A DNA stretch of 64,000 nt from CAMCXE01 sp036520615 (GCA_036520615.1 DATDJI010000083.1:62001-126000); one strand, 5' to 3'; positions 24,279 to 33,447 are shown, counted from the stretch's first letter. Notes: generated by a model not told the origin, from the letters alone. Program-made: numbers and translations.

Positions 24279-26495
24279 ATGAGTAGTTCGCACCGTTGGA
24301 AATTCAGTCGAATTGGTGGTTTTGATCAAGCGTTAATTACTACCAAGGAGGATTTATTAAATTTGGAACATTTGGATCAAAAACTCTGGGCTGCACTGAG
24401 TTGCCCGGTTAAAGGATTACAACTGGATGAGGCGACACTCACATCCATTGATTTGGATGGTGATGGCAGGGTGCGGGCGCCTGAGGTGATTGCCGCAGTA
24501 AACTGGGCCTGCAGCATAGTTAAAGACCCAGCTGTGTTATTAAACAGCGCTGATCACTTGAATCTGAGTGATTTTAGTGAGAAGGAAACTGGCCAAAAAT
24601 TGGTGGCCAGCAGCCGAACGATTCTTAACGCTCTGGGTAAAAGCGAGCAGACGGTTATTACTCTGCAAGATGCGCAAAACCAAGAGGCCGTTATGGCCAA
24701 TACGCGCTTTAACGGCGACGGGGTAGTTTCCGTTGCTGCGACGGAAAACCCGCAGGTGCAAAAACTGCTTAGCTTGATTATGGCCACGCAGGGCGAGGTG
24801 TTGGATTTAAGCGGCAAGCCGGGTGTAAGCGAGGCGACTACCCAGGCATTTTTTGCCGCAGTTACCGCACGCTTAGCCTGGCTTGATGAAGCCGATGCAA
24901 GCGTTAAGCCCTTTGGCGAACAATCGGATGCAGCCTTCAAAGCCTTTGCCGCTGTGCGAGCAAAAATAGATGATTTTTATAGCCGCGTTCGGCTAGTTGC
25001 TTTTGACGAGCGTACGCAAAAACAACTGAATAAACCGCTTTCCAGCCTGCAAAATCTCGGTGTTAGCGATCTGTCTGTTACCTGTGACGAGGTAAAAGAT
25101 TTCCCTCTTGCTCTAGTTCGTGCGGATGCTCAATTGCCGCTAATTGAAGGCATTAACCCAGCTTGGCAAGCGGCCATGGCAGGCTTTGTTGCCGAGGTGA
25201 TTAACCCGCTATTAGGCGACGGCAAAACGCATTTAAGTTTTGCTGATTGGCAGCAGGTAAAAGCCCGCTTTAGTGCCTATGAACATTGGCTTGCTGCCGA
25301 GCAGGCAAACAGCCTTAATATTGTTGCCACCGATGATTTACGCGTTTGGGCGGCGCCCGAGTGGCGTGCGTCCGTTGAAGACTTATTGGCGCAGGATCTC
25401 GCCATGGCTCCAGCGGTTGCCGCTTTCGCTGAAGTAAAAAAAATCCTTTTATTGCGCCAGAACCTAAAAAAGCTGTTAAACAACTTTGTTAATTTCACCG
25501 AATTCTACGGCACTGTCGGTCAGGCGGTGTTTCAAATTGGTACGCTGTATTTGGACGGCCGCTCCTGTGAGCTATGCATTCGCGTTGAAGATGTGGCCAA
25601 ACACGCAACCTTAGCCGGCCTTAGTAAATGCTTTTTAGCTTATTGCGAATGCACGCGTAGCGATGGAGTGAAGATGACGATTGTGGCGGCGTTTACCGCA
25701 GGCGATGCGGACTACTTGTTATTAGGGCGCAACGGCATATTTTATGATCGCCTCGGCCGCGATTGGGATGCCACGATTATTAAATTAATCGAAAATCCTA
25801 TTAGCATCCGGCAGGCGTTTTTCGCTCCCTATAAGCGTTTAATCCGTTTTGCTGAAGAGCAGGCAGCCAAGAGCGCCTCTGCGGCAGATCCGTCGGGCCA
25901 AGCCTTGTTGTCCAAAGCTTTTGTGCCGGCAGACCCTAAGGCGCCAGCAGCAGTCAGACCTAAGTTTGACCTAGGGATGCTAGCCGCCTTGGGAGTGGCA
26001 GTCGGCGGGATCTCCACTGCGCTGGGTTTATTAATGCAGGCATTTTTTGGTTTGGGTTGGCTTATGCCTCTGGGCTTTTTAGGTTTGATTATCGCGGTGA
26101 GCCTGCCATCAATGTTTATCGCCTGGTTAAAGCTGCGCCAGCGCAACTTGGGGCCTGTACTGGATGCTAATGGCTGGGCGATAAACGGCCATGTCAAAAT
26201 TAATATTCCCTTCGGCCATAAACTGACGCAATTGGCCCGGCTACCAGCTGGTGCAAGCCGCAGTTTGGTTGATCCTTACCAGGAAAAGCAAACGCCTTGG
26301 GGAACGATTATCACCGTTGCCTTATTGGTGGTCGTACTCGTTGCTCTGGGTTTTTATCGAGTGAAAGAGCAGCAATGGCCGTGGCATGGGTGGGTGAAAC
26401 CGCAGGCAACGGGTTCTGCCCCAGCCGCTGATCAACCGCCTGCGCAAAAACCCCTAGTGCCTGCAGTTGCACCGGCTGAAGGCGAAAAAAAATAA
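24279..26495 (+). CDS. Large membrane-anchored protein with EF-hand, unknown function
   Basis: 738 residues, no signal peptide. An EF-hand loop at residues 58-69 (DLDGDGRVRAPE) has D, D, D, G and the bidentate Glu in the correct spacing. A long helical region follows (about 80-450). A Cys-bearing segment at about 425-460 contains SCELCIRVEDVAKHATLAGL and CFLAYCECTRSDG. Then come LLLGRNGIFYDRLGRDWDAT, a linker rich in Ala/Pro, two membrane helices (about 566-590 and 592-612), the motif NGWAINGHVKINIPFG, and a last helix at about 675-695. The C-terminal tail is Ala/Pro-rich. I do not recognise a function. The bulk would be cytoplasmic with a Ca-binding hand, which is unusual. It is monocistronic and convergent with gluQ. 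Confidence 0.8.
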   Translation: MSSSHRWKFSRIGGFDQALITTKEDLLNLEHLDQKLWAALSCPVKGLQLDEATLTSIDLDGDGRVRAPEVIAAVNWACSIVKDPAVLLNSADHLNLSDFSEKETGQKLVASSRTILNALGKSEQTVITLQDAQNQEAVMANTRFNGDGVVSVAATENPQVQKLLSLIMATQGEVLDLSGKPGVSEATTQAFFAAVTARLAWLDEADASVKPFGEQSDAAFKAFAAVRAKIDDFYSRVRLVAFDERTQKQLNKPLSSLQNLGVSDLSVTCDEVKDFPLALVRADAQLPLIEGINPAWQAAMAGFVAEVINPLLGDGKTHLSFADWQQVKARFSAYEHWLAAEQANSLNIVATDDLRVWAAPEWRASVEDLLAQDLAMAPAVAAFAEVKKILLLRQNLKKLLNNFVNFTEFYGTVGQAVFQIGTLYLDGRSCELCIRVEDVAKHATLAGLSKCFLAYCECTRSDGVKMTIVAAFTAGDADYLLLGRNGIFYDRLGRDWDATIIKLIENPISIRQAFFAPYKRLIRFAEEQAAKSASAADPSGQALLSKAFVPADPKAPAAVRPKFDLGMLAALGVAVGGISTALGLLMQAFFGLGWLMPLGFLGLIIAVSLPSMFIAWLKLRQRNLGPVLDANGWAINGHVKINIPFGHKLTQLARLPAGASRSLVDPYQEKQTPWGTIITVALLVVVLVALGFYRVKEQQWPWHGWVKPQATGSAPAADQPPAQKPLVPAVAPAEGEKK

Positions 26496-26536
26496 TTAAC
26501 TGGTGGACAGTGGAGTTTTATTCGTTTATCTCCAGG

Positions 26537-26582
26537 GCATCACACAGGCACTTAATTGATTTAATGGCAATCAATGTGATGC
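26537..26582. other. Two-step hairpin between convergent genes
   Basis: GCATCAC at 26537-26543 pairs with GTGATGC at 26576-26582, and inside it ATTGATT at 26555-26561 pairs with AATCAAT at 26569-26575. There is no T-run, so it may be a weak terminator or transcript-end structure for the EF-hand gene and gluQ. Confidence 0.5.
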
Positions 26583-26649
26583 GTTGGAGTTAAGTCATGT
26601 GGCAATTGATAATTCACCGGGTAGCTAATTCATCCAACAGCTATGAAGT

Positions 26650-27528
26650 TCAACCCGGCAACTGTGCCTCAGGTAGATGAACTCCCAACGGTAATTGTTT
26701 CAATCGCCAATGCTCTAACGCCCATTGAATTAATACTGCAACGGATTCTTGATGCAGCTGCTTGGGTGGTTGAGCCCCGAGTGCCCAAAGCGCCCGCCAT
26801 AAATTTTTACCGGGTGTTTGATCATCCAGTGCGTCAGCGTGGTTTTGTTTACTCAGTTTAAGTCCCAGCGAGTTGGTAATAACCGGTATGTGTGCATAGC
26901 TTGGGGCAGAGGCGCTCAGCAGATTAAATAGATGTATTTGCTTGCCAGTGGCGTCCAGTAAATCGCTACCACGCACTACGTGGGTAATACCTTGTTGCCA
27001 ATCATCTACCACTACGGCCAGGGCATAGGCAAACAGTCCGTCCTTACGGTGGATAATGAAATCACCTTGCTCTGCGAGCTTTTCTTCTTGCAAACCCAAA
27101 TGCCGGTCCGTATAGCTGATAACGCTATTCGCCGCTACCTTCAAGCGCCAAGCGGCGGGGCCGTTGGGAGGGTGGGTGCGGCAATAGCCGTCGTAGCGAT
27201 GGTCTAGGAATTCCAAGCGTTTGCGCGTACAGCTGCACGGGTAAATGTGCCCCGCTTGCCGCAAGTCTGCTAAAACTGACTCATACAGTGCACTGCGCCG
27301 GCTCTGCCAAATTACCGCGCCGTCCCAATTCAATCCGTGAATTTCCAGTGTGCGCAGAATACTTGCGCTGGCGCCTGGGATTTCACGGGGCGGGTCTATG
27401 TCTTCAATGCGCAATTGCCAAGCGCCGCCATACACCTTGGCGTCCAGATAACTGCCAAGCGCGCAGACTAACGAGCCAAAATGTAAAGGCCCGGTCGGTG
27501 AGGGGGCAAAGCGACCAATATAGGACAT
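26650..27528 (-). CDS. gluQ: Glutamyl-queuosine tRNA(Asp) synthetase
   Basis: 292 residues from the ATG at 27528 (MSYIGRFAPSP), preceded by GGA. It is a GluRS paralogue limited to the catalytic half. The signature is RFAPSPTGPLHFGSLVCALG with the HIGH-equivalent HFGS. Zinc-binding cysteines are in IYPCSCTRKR and YDGYC, and the second signature is KLSKQNH. The anticodon-binding domain is absent, as expected. The enzyme attaches glutamate to queuosine at position 34 of tRNA-Asp. It follows dksA on the same strand behind a hairpin terminator, the arrangement described for Shigella, where read-through limits gluQ expression. Confidence 0.95.
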   Translation of the reverse strand: MSYIGRFAPSPTGPLHFGSLVCALGSYLDAKVYGGAWQLRIEDIDPPREIPGASASILRTLEIHGLNWDGAVIWQSRRSALYESVLADLRQAGHIYPCSCTRKRLEFLDHRYDGYCRTHPPNGPAAWRLKVAANSVISYTDRHLGLQEEKLAEQGDFIIHRKDGLFAYALAVVVDDWQQGITHVVRGSDLLDATGKQIHLFNLLSASAPSYAHIPVITNSLGLKLSKQNHADALDDQTPGKNLWRALWALGAQPPKQLHQESVAVLIQWALEHWRLKQLPLGVHLPEAQLPG

Positions 27529-27550
27529 GGGGTATCCAAATTGCGTCCAC

Positions 27551-27574
27551 AAAAAAGGGCCCTAATAAGGCCCT
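27551..27574 (-). terminator. Terminator between dksA and gluQ
   Basis: On the minus strand AGGGCC pairs with GGCCCT around a seven-base loop, followed by six T residues. It lies just before gluQ, so gluQ depends on read-through from dksA or on a weak internal promoter. Confidence 0.8.
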
Positions 27575-27619
27575 CTGTCGAAACCTGCAGCCCCCTCGCG
27601 AACGAGGACGGCATGCGAG

Positions 27620-28057
27620 CTAACCGCCAATTTGTTTTTCTTTAATTTCCGCGAGGGTTTTACAGTCGACACATTGGGTGGCCGTGGGCCGTACTTCTAA
27701 GCGGCGAATACCGATTTCCACCCCGCAGGTGTCGCAGTAGCCGTATTCTTCGGTCTCCAGCAGCTCGAGGGTTTTGTCGATTTTTTTAATCAGTTTGCGC
27801 TCGCGATCACGGGTACGCAGCTCAAGACTAAATTCTTCCTCTTGACTGGCTCGATCGGCAGGGTCTGGGAAGTTGGCCGCCTCATCTTTCATGTGGCTTA
27901 CCGTGCGGTCCACCTCTTCCATCAGCTCACGCTTCCACGCCAGCAGTAAATTCTTAAAGTGCTTTTTTTGTTCGGCACTCATGTACTCTTCGCCGGCCTT
28001 TTCAACATAAGGGGCAAAACCGTGTAACGAAAAACTACCGTTTTGTGTATCGGGCAT
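27620..28057 (-). CDS. dksA: RNA polymerase-binding transcription factor DksA
   Basis: 145 residues starting at the ATG at 28057 (MPDTQNGSFSL). The coiled-coil helices surround the tip motif NFPDPADRASQEEEFSLELR, which keeps the two acidic residues that reach the polymerase active site; the usual Val is Ala. A C4 zinc finger (CDTCG and CVDC, 20 residues between pairs) follows. DksA works with ppGpp to repress stable-RNA promoters and activate amino-acid genes; the tRNA-Ala promoter at 11366 has the GC-rich discriminator such control prefers. It is first in a dksA-gluQ unit and divergent from sfsA. Confidence 0.97.
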   Translation of the reverse strand: MPDTQNGSFSLHGFAPYVEKAGEEYMSAEQKKHFKNLLLAWKRELMEEVDRTVSHMKDEAANFPDPADRASQEEEFSLELRTRDRERKLIKKIDKTLELLETEEYGYCDTCGVEIGIRRLEVRPTATQCVDCKTLAEIKEKQIGG

Positions 28058-28293
28058 TGTGAGCGAGCCTCTTGTCTGTGCGATGAAAGCGATCCTTGTG
28101 AACAAAACTTCCGTAGGGACGGCCCCAATATGAGGACGGCCAATCCTTTTTCAAGGTTATCTAAGGGGCGCAAAAGCTACCAGATTCCCTAAGCCTGTGC
28201 CACCACTTCTGTGCCCTATGCGAAAAACATCTCGCGATCACCTCATCCTAAGTGGGCAGAGGTGCACGCAGAGCTTATTATCAGCACCCATTT

Positions 28294-28310
28294 CCTCCAA
28301 GTGTTGGAGG
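28294..28310 (+). other. Hairpin in the sfsA leader
   Basis: CCTCCAA and TTGGAGG form a perfect 7-bp stem with loop GTG, 33 bases before the sfsA start. It lies within the probable 5' untranslated region and could affect mRNA stability or initiation. Confidence 0.5.
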
Positions 28311-28342
28311 TTGAGCATAGCTAAAAGCCTAAGAATGTCACC

Positions 28343-29065
28343 ATGTTATTTGACCCTCCTTTGATCCAAGGCATATTTTTGCAGCGGTACAAACGTTTTC
28401 TAGCCGACGTACAGACCGCAAGCGGCGAAACCATGACAATACACTGCCCCAACACCGGCAGTATGCGCAGCTGTTTAGCTCCGCAGGCGCCCTGTTGGTA
28501 TTCGATAAGTAAAAATCCTCAGCGCAAATTTGCCGCTACCTGGGAGATAGCCACTACACCCGCTGGTCACCTGGCGGGCGTAAATACCGGGCGGGCAAAT
28601 TTATTAGTGGCGGAGTCTATCCGAGCAGGCTTATTACCTCAGCTGGCAGATTGGGAGCGTTTAACCGCAGAGGTTCGTTACGGCGAAGAAAACAGCAGGG
28701 CAGACTGGTGTATGTATCAAGGTGATCGGCGCTGTTATATCGAAGTTAAAAACGTCACGTTGTTTGAACCAAGTTCAATTGGTGCATCAAGCCAGGGTTA
28801 CTTTCCCGACGCGGTAAGTGAGCGCGGTGCCAAACATCTACGCGAACTTATTCGTATCGTTGAGGCGGGGCACAGAGCGATGTTGGTGTATTGCGTACAG
28901 CACACAGGGATAAATTCTGTTGCTCCCGCTGCCCATGTCGACTCAAAGTATGCACAGCTATGTCAGCAGGCTAAACAAGCCGGGGTTGAGTTTATCGCGC
29001 TAAAAGCTGAACTCAGTGCACACGAAATTCGCTTGACCCATGCGATACCCGTGGTAGTCGAGTAA
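28343..29065 (+). CDS. sfsA: Sugar fermentation stimulation protein homologue SfsA
   Basis: 240 residues, the usual length. Conserved blocks: LIQGIFLQRYKRFLADV at the N terminus with an OB-like fold, HCPNTGSMRSCL, GVNTGRANLLVAE, and the nuclease-like core YIEVKNVTL followed by FPDAVSERGAKHLREL, which has the Glu-x-Lys of PD-(D/E)XK folds. SfsA has been linked to maltose metabolism in E. coli; its biochemical activity remains unclear and a nuclease role is plausible from the fold. In E. coli sfsA precedes dksA on the same strand; here the pair is divergent. No strong ribosome site is visible. Confidence 0.93.
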   Translation: MLFDPPLIQGIFLQRYKRFLADVQTASGETMTIHCPNTGSMRSCLAPQAPCWYSISKNPQRKFAATWEIATTPAGHLAGVNTGRANLLVAESIRAGLLPQLADWERLTAEVRYGEENSRADWCMYQGDRRCYIEVKNVTLFEPSSIGASSQGYFPDAVSERGAKHLRELIRIVEAGHRAMLVYCVQHTGINSVAPAAHVDSKYAQLCQQAKQAGVEFIALKAELSAHEIRLTHAIPVVVE

Positions 29066-29238
29066 TCCAACATATTTGCCCTTACCTATAAGTTACTGTT
29101 TTTTCGCAATCTTTAACATGGCTGGCAGGTGAGTTTTAAGGCGCCTAAGTTCTCCGCGATTATTCCCCTGCATGTGTGAAATGCACGTTGTATCTCGCCT
29201 ATATTTCTTTTGGTGAACATAAGTTATTAATGTGCGTT

Positions 29239-29565
29239 TTACTGAACCCAGTAAATTCTCCCAGCACGGACAATTAAATCGACGCGCTCAAGAGATCGTC
29301 CAGCGCAGGGTCCGCTGACACACAAACCATTTTCAGGCAAAAATAAGGCTCCGTGGGTTGCGCAGCGCAAAAGATCTGTATCTTGACAGAAGAAAGAGTT
29401 TTCCTGCCATTCCAGCGGGATTTTTAAATGCGGGCAACTGTTTAAATAGGCTAAAAAATTACCGTGGTTATTGACGATAAAAAACCGCAAATCATTTACG
29501 CAAAACCCTTTTGCCGTGCCGGTTTGAATATCATCGCAAGAGCAAATAAAGTGTTCAGTTGACAT
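29239..29565 (-). CDS. Rieske [2Fe-2S] domain protein
   Basis: 108 residues consisting of one Rieske domain. The cluster ligands are in NSCPHLKIPLEW (Cys-x-His) and RCATHGALF (Cys-x2-His), spaced as in ferredoxin-like Rieske proteins. There is no membrane anchor or signal peptide. Small soluble Rieske proteins act as electron donors to oxygenases or as redox subunits of nitrite reductase-like complexes; no partner is encoded nearby, so the role is open. Additional cysteines (CSCDD near the N terminus and CVSGPC) are not cluster ligands in the canonical fold. Confidence 0.9.
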   Translation of the reverse strand: MSTEHFICSCDDIQTGTAKGFCVNDLRFFIVNNHGNFLAYLNSCPHLKIPLEWQENSFFCQDTDLLRCATHGALFLPENGLCVSGPCAGRSLERVDLIVRAGRIYWVQ

Positions 29566-29757
29566 GGCTAGATAGCTTTCGATAAAAATGGTTGCGGTAT
29601 TTTGTACTCAATATTTGGGCTGGCTTTATTTGTGCAAAAAATTTTGTACACTGAATTTACACACGAAATGTTCGCGTCGTACGTCAGTTAAGAGTGCAGA
29701 AACTTAAGCTAAATAGCTGCCAAATATCAAGATTAAAATCAAAAACCACAAATAAAA

Positions 29758-29784
29758 ACCAAAAAAAAGCCCCGTAAGGGGCTT
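29758..29784 (-). terminator. Terminator of gnd
   Basis: AAGCCCC and GGGGCTT flank loop TTAC on the minus strand, followed by eight T residues, 16 bases after the gnd stop. Confidence 0.9.
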
Positions 29785-29799
29785 GCTTAGAAATCTACA

Positions 29800-31251
29800 T
29801 TAAACGTTATAGGTCGTGGATGCAGTATTGCCACCGCGCCCTGTCCAATTGGTATGGAAAAATTCACCGCGTGGTTTATCTGTGCGCTCATAAGTATGGG
29901 CGCCAAAATAATCCCGCTGCGCTTGCAGTAAATTGGCCGGTGAGCGGCCTGTGCGGTAGCCATCAAAATAACTTAATGCAGCGGTCATGGCCGGAGCGCT
30001 AATACCATTTGTGATAGCTGCTGCCATAACGCGGCGCCAGCCAGCTTGACAGGCGTGTAATTTATCGCGGAAGTAAGGAGTTACCATCAGGTTAGTGAGT
30101 GCAGGGTTAGCATCGAAAGCTTCTTTTATATTGCCTAAAAACGCCGAGCGAATAATACAACCGCCGCGCCACATTAAAGCGATGCCGCCGTAATTTAAAT
30201 CCCAGCCATATTCCTTCGCCGCTTCGCGCATTAACACATAGCCCTGTGCATAGGAGACGATTTTGGCAGCCAGAAGCGCCTGACGTAGATCTTCAATGAG
30301 CGCTTGTTTATCACCATTAAAAGACACGGTAGGGCCCTGTAAAATATCGTTTGCCACCATGCGCTCATTTTTTTGCGCCGATAAACAACGGGAAAACACC
30401 GCTTCAGTAATTAGTGTCAAGGGCACACCCAGATCAAGCGCGATAACCCCAGTCCATTTGCCAGTACCTTTTTGCCCTGCGGTATCGAGAATTTTATCTA
30501 CTAACGCCTCGCCGTCTTCCCGATAGCCGAGAATATCGCGCGTAATTTCCACTAAATAGCTGTTAAGTTCGCCCTCATTCCAAGTTTTAAATACCTGGTG
30601 CATCTCATCGGGGCTCATGCCGAGCAGATCTCTCATGATTTGGTAGGCTTCGCAAATCAGCTGCATATCGCCATATTCAATACCGTTGTGCACCATTTTT
30701 ACAAAGTGCCCGGCGCCGTCGTCACCTACCCAATCGCAACAGGGCGTGCCGTCGTCTACTTTAGCTGCAATGCCCTGCAGAATATCTTTCACATGCGGCC
30801 AGGCCGCTTTGGCGCCGCCGGGCATAATGGACGGCCCAGTTAACGCGCCTTCCTCACCGCCGGATACGCCGGTGCCTACATAGAGAAGGCCTTTCGAACC
30901 TAAATAATGCGTGCGACGTGTGGAATCGGGATAGTGGGTATTACCGCCGTCGATAATAATATCGCCGCTTTCAAGAAAGGGGATTAATTGCTCAATCATC
31001 TCATCTACAGGTTTGCCCGCTTTCACCATCAACATAATTTTGCGCGGTTTAGCCAGGGAATTGACCAGTTCTTCAATCGAAAACGCACCGCGAATAGTCT
31101 TACCTTTGGCTCTGCCATCTAAAAAATTTTGTACTTTATCTGCGGTGCGGTTGAAAGCCGTAACAGTGAAGCCTTTGCTGGCCATATTAAGAATTAGGTT
31201 TTCGCCCATCACGGCGAGGCCGACAAGGCCTATATCGGAAAGTGGTTTCAT
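29800..31251 (-). CDS. gnd: 6-phosphogluconate dehydrogenase, decarboxylating
   Basis: 483 residues, the long (tetrameric-type fold, dimeric) form. It oxidises and decarboxylates 6-phosphogluconate to ribulose 5-phosphate with NADP, in the oxidative pentose phosphate pathway. The N-terminal Rossmann motif is GLVGLAVMGENLILNMASKG with FNRTADK. The substrate site reads GTGVSGGEEGALTGPSIMPG, and the family signature is near DGAGHFVKMVHNGIEYGDMQ. The C-terminal helical domain is complete, including RDYFGAHTYERTD. The gene stands alone, with a terminator right after it. Confidence 0.97.
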   Translation of the reverse strand: MKPLSDIGLVGLAVMGENLILNMASKGFTVTAFNRTADKVQNFLDGRAKGKTIRGAFSIEELVNSLAKPRKIMLMVKAGKPVDEMIEQLIPFLESGDIIIDGGNTHYPDSTRRTHYLGSKGLLYVGTGVSGGEEGALTGPSIMPGGAKAAWPHVKDILQGIAAKVDDGTPCCDWVGDDGAGHFVKMVHNGIEYGDMQLICEAYQIMRDLLGMSPDEMHQVFKTWNEGELNSYLVEITRDILGYREDGEALVDKILDTAGQKGTGKWTGVIALDLGVPLTLITEAVFSRCLSAQKNERMVANDILQGPTVSFNGDKQALIEDLRQALLAAKIVSYAQGYVLMREAAKEYGWDLNYGGIALMWRGGCIIRSAFLGNIKEAFDANPALTNLMVTPYFRDKLHACQAGWRRVMAAAITNGISAPAMTAALSYFDGYRTGRSPANLLQAQRDYFGAHTYERTDKPRGEFFHTNWTGRGGNTASTTYNV

Positions 31252-31593
31252 AGGCTACACAATAATCGTATTGAGTGATAAGAATTGGCAGCGCACACTG
31301 CCGACAATTTGCAGGAGGCTGTGGTAACAGAGAGCTTTAATTTGATATGCGTTAATTAAGAGCAATACTGTGCACTTTAGCCCTGCGACAAGGGCCGTTA
31401 CCATACCACTTATGCCCTAGATATGGAATCCAAACGCGCAGCGGGCAGAGCATAAACGTAGCGGTAATTAAGCTTAATGTGCTGCGTTGTATGCAGTACG
31501 CGCATGCATTTTCCCCGGTGGTTTATATGTAAATTATCGACTTTGTTCATGCATGAGCAGAAATTAATTGGTAATAATAATGATGAGGTTTTT
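31252..31593. other. Intergenic region, 342 bases, divergent
   Basis: Between gnd and the DUF486 gene. It must hold both promoters; I cannot assign -35/-10 boxes with confidence. No coding sequence or repeat was found. Confidence 0.5.
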
Positions 31594-31965
31594 ATGATTA
31601 ATCTGTCGCAATTTCCTGTGTTTCTTACCGTGGCGCTACTGGTGTGCAGCAACATTTTTATGACGTTTGCTTGGTATGGCCACTTAAAACACTTACAGGG
31701 AAAACCTTGGCTTATCGCAGCATTAGTTAGTTGGGGAATTGCGTTTTTTGAATATTTGTTGCAAGTGCCGGCTAATCGGATTGGTGCACAGGTATTAAAT
31801 CTAGGTCAGCTGAAAATTTTGCAAGAAATTATTACCCTCAGCGTATTTGTACCCTTCGCAATTTTTTATATGCGAGAGAGTTTTCGCTGGGATTTTGTTT
31901 GGGCTGGGTTGTGTATGCTGGCAGCGGTGTTTTTTATTTTTCGTGAAAAATTAATGGGCGGATAA
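31594..31965 (+). CDS. DMT-superfamily membrane protein, DUF486
   Basis: 123 residues from the ATG at 31594, with GAGG about five bases upstream; a longer in-frame reading lacks these features. Four membrane helices are visible: PVFLTVALLVCSNIFMTFAW, WLIAALVSWGIAFFEYLL, LKILQEIITLSVFVPFAIFY and FVWAGLCMLAAVFFIF. The motifs TFAWYGHL, FFEYLLQVPANRIG and the LNLGQLKILQE loop are typical of DUF486. The fold resembles half-size drug/metabolite transporters (EmrE-like), so it may act as a dimer. Substrate is unknown. Confidence 0.9.
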   Translation: MINLSQFPVFLTVALLVCSNIFMTFAWYGHLKHLQGKPWLIAALVSWGIAFFEYLLQVPANRIGAQVLNLGQLKILQEIITLSVFVPFAIFYMRESFRWDFVWAGLCMLAAVFFIFREKLMGG

Positions 31966-32236
31966 GGAACCTCTGAAAATGTAGGCGGCGAAGCACTGGC
32001 CGGGCGCTCCGCGAGGAGAGTTTTCTTAAAAATGCGGACGACTGCATGGATGCAGGCCATGGAAGGGGCAGATAGAATTTCATCTGGAATTAAATCGAGA
32101 GCAACGCAGGGGCGGTGGCGAGTTACACGTAGTAAATGAGTATTTTTTGGTAAATTCAACAACGCCAGAGCGAGTGAGGTAATTTTTCAGATGCTGCTTA
32201 ACCAAATTTTTTTGCAATTTTTTGCGAGCGACAGTA

Positions 32237-32722
32237 TTAGGCTTTTCCAATCGGTGCTAGTTGGCCAGTTGTTTTTTTAATGCCTTTGCCGGTGTAGAGC
32301 ATTGTTTGATGATCCTGGCCCCGTAAAATGCCGATTAATGTTTGGTGTGTTGCTTGGCCGCGGTGGATAAGTTTGCCGTTTACTTCGTTGGCTTCTTTGC
32401 ATAGGTCGAGCTGTTCTTTTAGCAGTTGCCAGCGCGCGCCCAATTGTTGTTGGTTATTTTCCTCCAGCCACAGTTGAAAAGCTGCAACCGGATCAGTTTG
32501 CGTATCTAAACCGCTCTCAACCAACCATTTTTGGCGCTGGCGAGCCGAGTGTTCAAGCTTAATTAACCAGCTGCCTTTCTCCTGAATCATAATATCCAGT
32601 GGGTCGAAAGCCCGTTCCGCTAATAAATCGCGCTCGTGCAGCAGCAATTGAAATAACTTTTCGCAGGCGGTTATATCGTTTTCAATGGACGCAGCTATTT
32701 GATTAAGTAGTTCTGGCAGCAT
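32237..32722 (-). CDS. flgN: Flagellar hook-filament junction chaperone FlgN
   Basis: 161 residues from the ATG at 32722 (MLPELLNQIAASIENDI). The protein is almost entirely helical: LFQLLLHERDLLAERAFDPL, DIMIQEKGSWLIKLEHSARQ, and the family's C-terminal NEVNGKLIHRGQATHQTLIG. FlgN binds FlgK and FlgL in the cytoplasm and delivers them to the export gate. The gene lies downstream of flgM and likely belongs to the same sigma-28 transcript, although a 273-base spacer separates them. A start at 32770 is possible but less typical. Confidence 0.88.
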   Translation of the reverse strand: MLPELLNQIAASIENDITACEKLFQLLLHERDLLAERAFDPLDIMIQEKGSWLIKLEHSARQRQKWLVESGLDTQTDPVAAFQLWLEENNQQQLGARWQLLKEQLDLCKEANEVNGKLIHRGQATHQTLIGILRGQDHQTMLYTGKGIKKTTGQLAPIGKA

Positions 32723-32995
32723 AATAACTATACCTGTGCAGTCTTGTGTTAACGCTATTGAATGGATCAACAGATATTAAGGATCAATCAATGGATGGCA
32801 TCCATGAAGCGCTGTTTGACCACAAGTATAGTCGCTGATTGCGTATGCTGTATCGATGCTAAGTTAGATGCTAAGCGTTACGTTAACAGCCGTCGCATAC
32901 TGTGAGGATAAGTAATCCATCGTGAGACGCATGCAATATTAACCACTGGGCATGCATAAAAACGCTCCTTGTAGAACTTTTAAAAAGCTCGAAAC

Positions 32996-33325
32996 TTAAT
33001 AAGCCTGCTGTTCAGCGTCTAGCATTGCTTTGGCGATCTGTTCCGGATTGATTTTGTAACGTCCTTCCGCAATGGACTGCTTAATCGCATCAACTTTTTT
33101 GCGATCCACATCGGGAGCCTGAGCAACCCGGCTTTCTAAACGTGCCAATGATTGAGCTTTTGCGCTTAGTGATACGTTATCCGCAGCAGTTGCCGGTTTG
33201 CTGAGCGTCGCATTATTACTGCTTTGGTTTGCAGTATTCTGCGCACGTTCGTGCGTTACAGCGTTGGAATAGCCCTTTTTAATGGGGATTTTTCCGAAAT
33301 TAGCACTATTAGGATCAATTACCAT
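32996..33325 (-). CDS. flgM: Anti-sigma-28 factor FlgM
   Basis: 109 residues from the ATG at 33325 (MVIDPNSANFG), the start matching the family N terminus. The C-terminal half has the sigma-28-binding pattern DNVSLSAKAQSLARLESRVA and VDRKKVDAIKQSIAEGRYKI, then NPEQIAKAMLDAE. The N-terminal half is polar and disordered, which fits export through the flagellar channel. FlgM holds FliA inactive until the hook is finished. The gene has its own perfect sigma-28 promoter at 33365-33391, giving the usual feedback loop, and flgN follows. Confidence 0.95.
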   Translation of the reverse strand: MVIDPNSANFGKIPIKKGYSNAVTHERAQNTANQSSNNATLSKPATAADNVSLSAKAQSLARLESRVAQAPDVDRKKVDAIKQSIAEGRYKINPEQIAKAMLDAEQQAY

Positions 33326-33364
33326 AATCATATCGCCGCAGCGTATTCGTGTAGGTTCATCGGG

Positions 33365-33391
33365 TTATCGGCCAGACCGGTAGTTCCTTTA
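33365..33391 (-). promoter_or_regulatory. Sigma-28 (FliA) promoter of flgM
   Basis: On the minus strand TAAA (33391-33388), 15 bases, then GCCGATAA (33372-33365): an exact match to the FliA consensus. The predicted start of transcription is about 30 bases before the flgM ATG. Confidence 0.93.
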
Positions 33392-33447
33392 GGCGCTTAA
33401 AGTAAAAATATTCTTCAACGCTTATTTTGCCTGAGATACCGCTTGCA

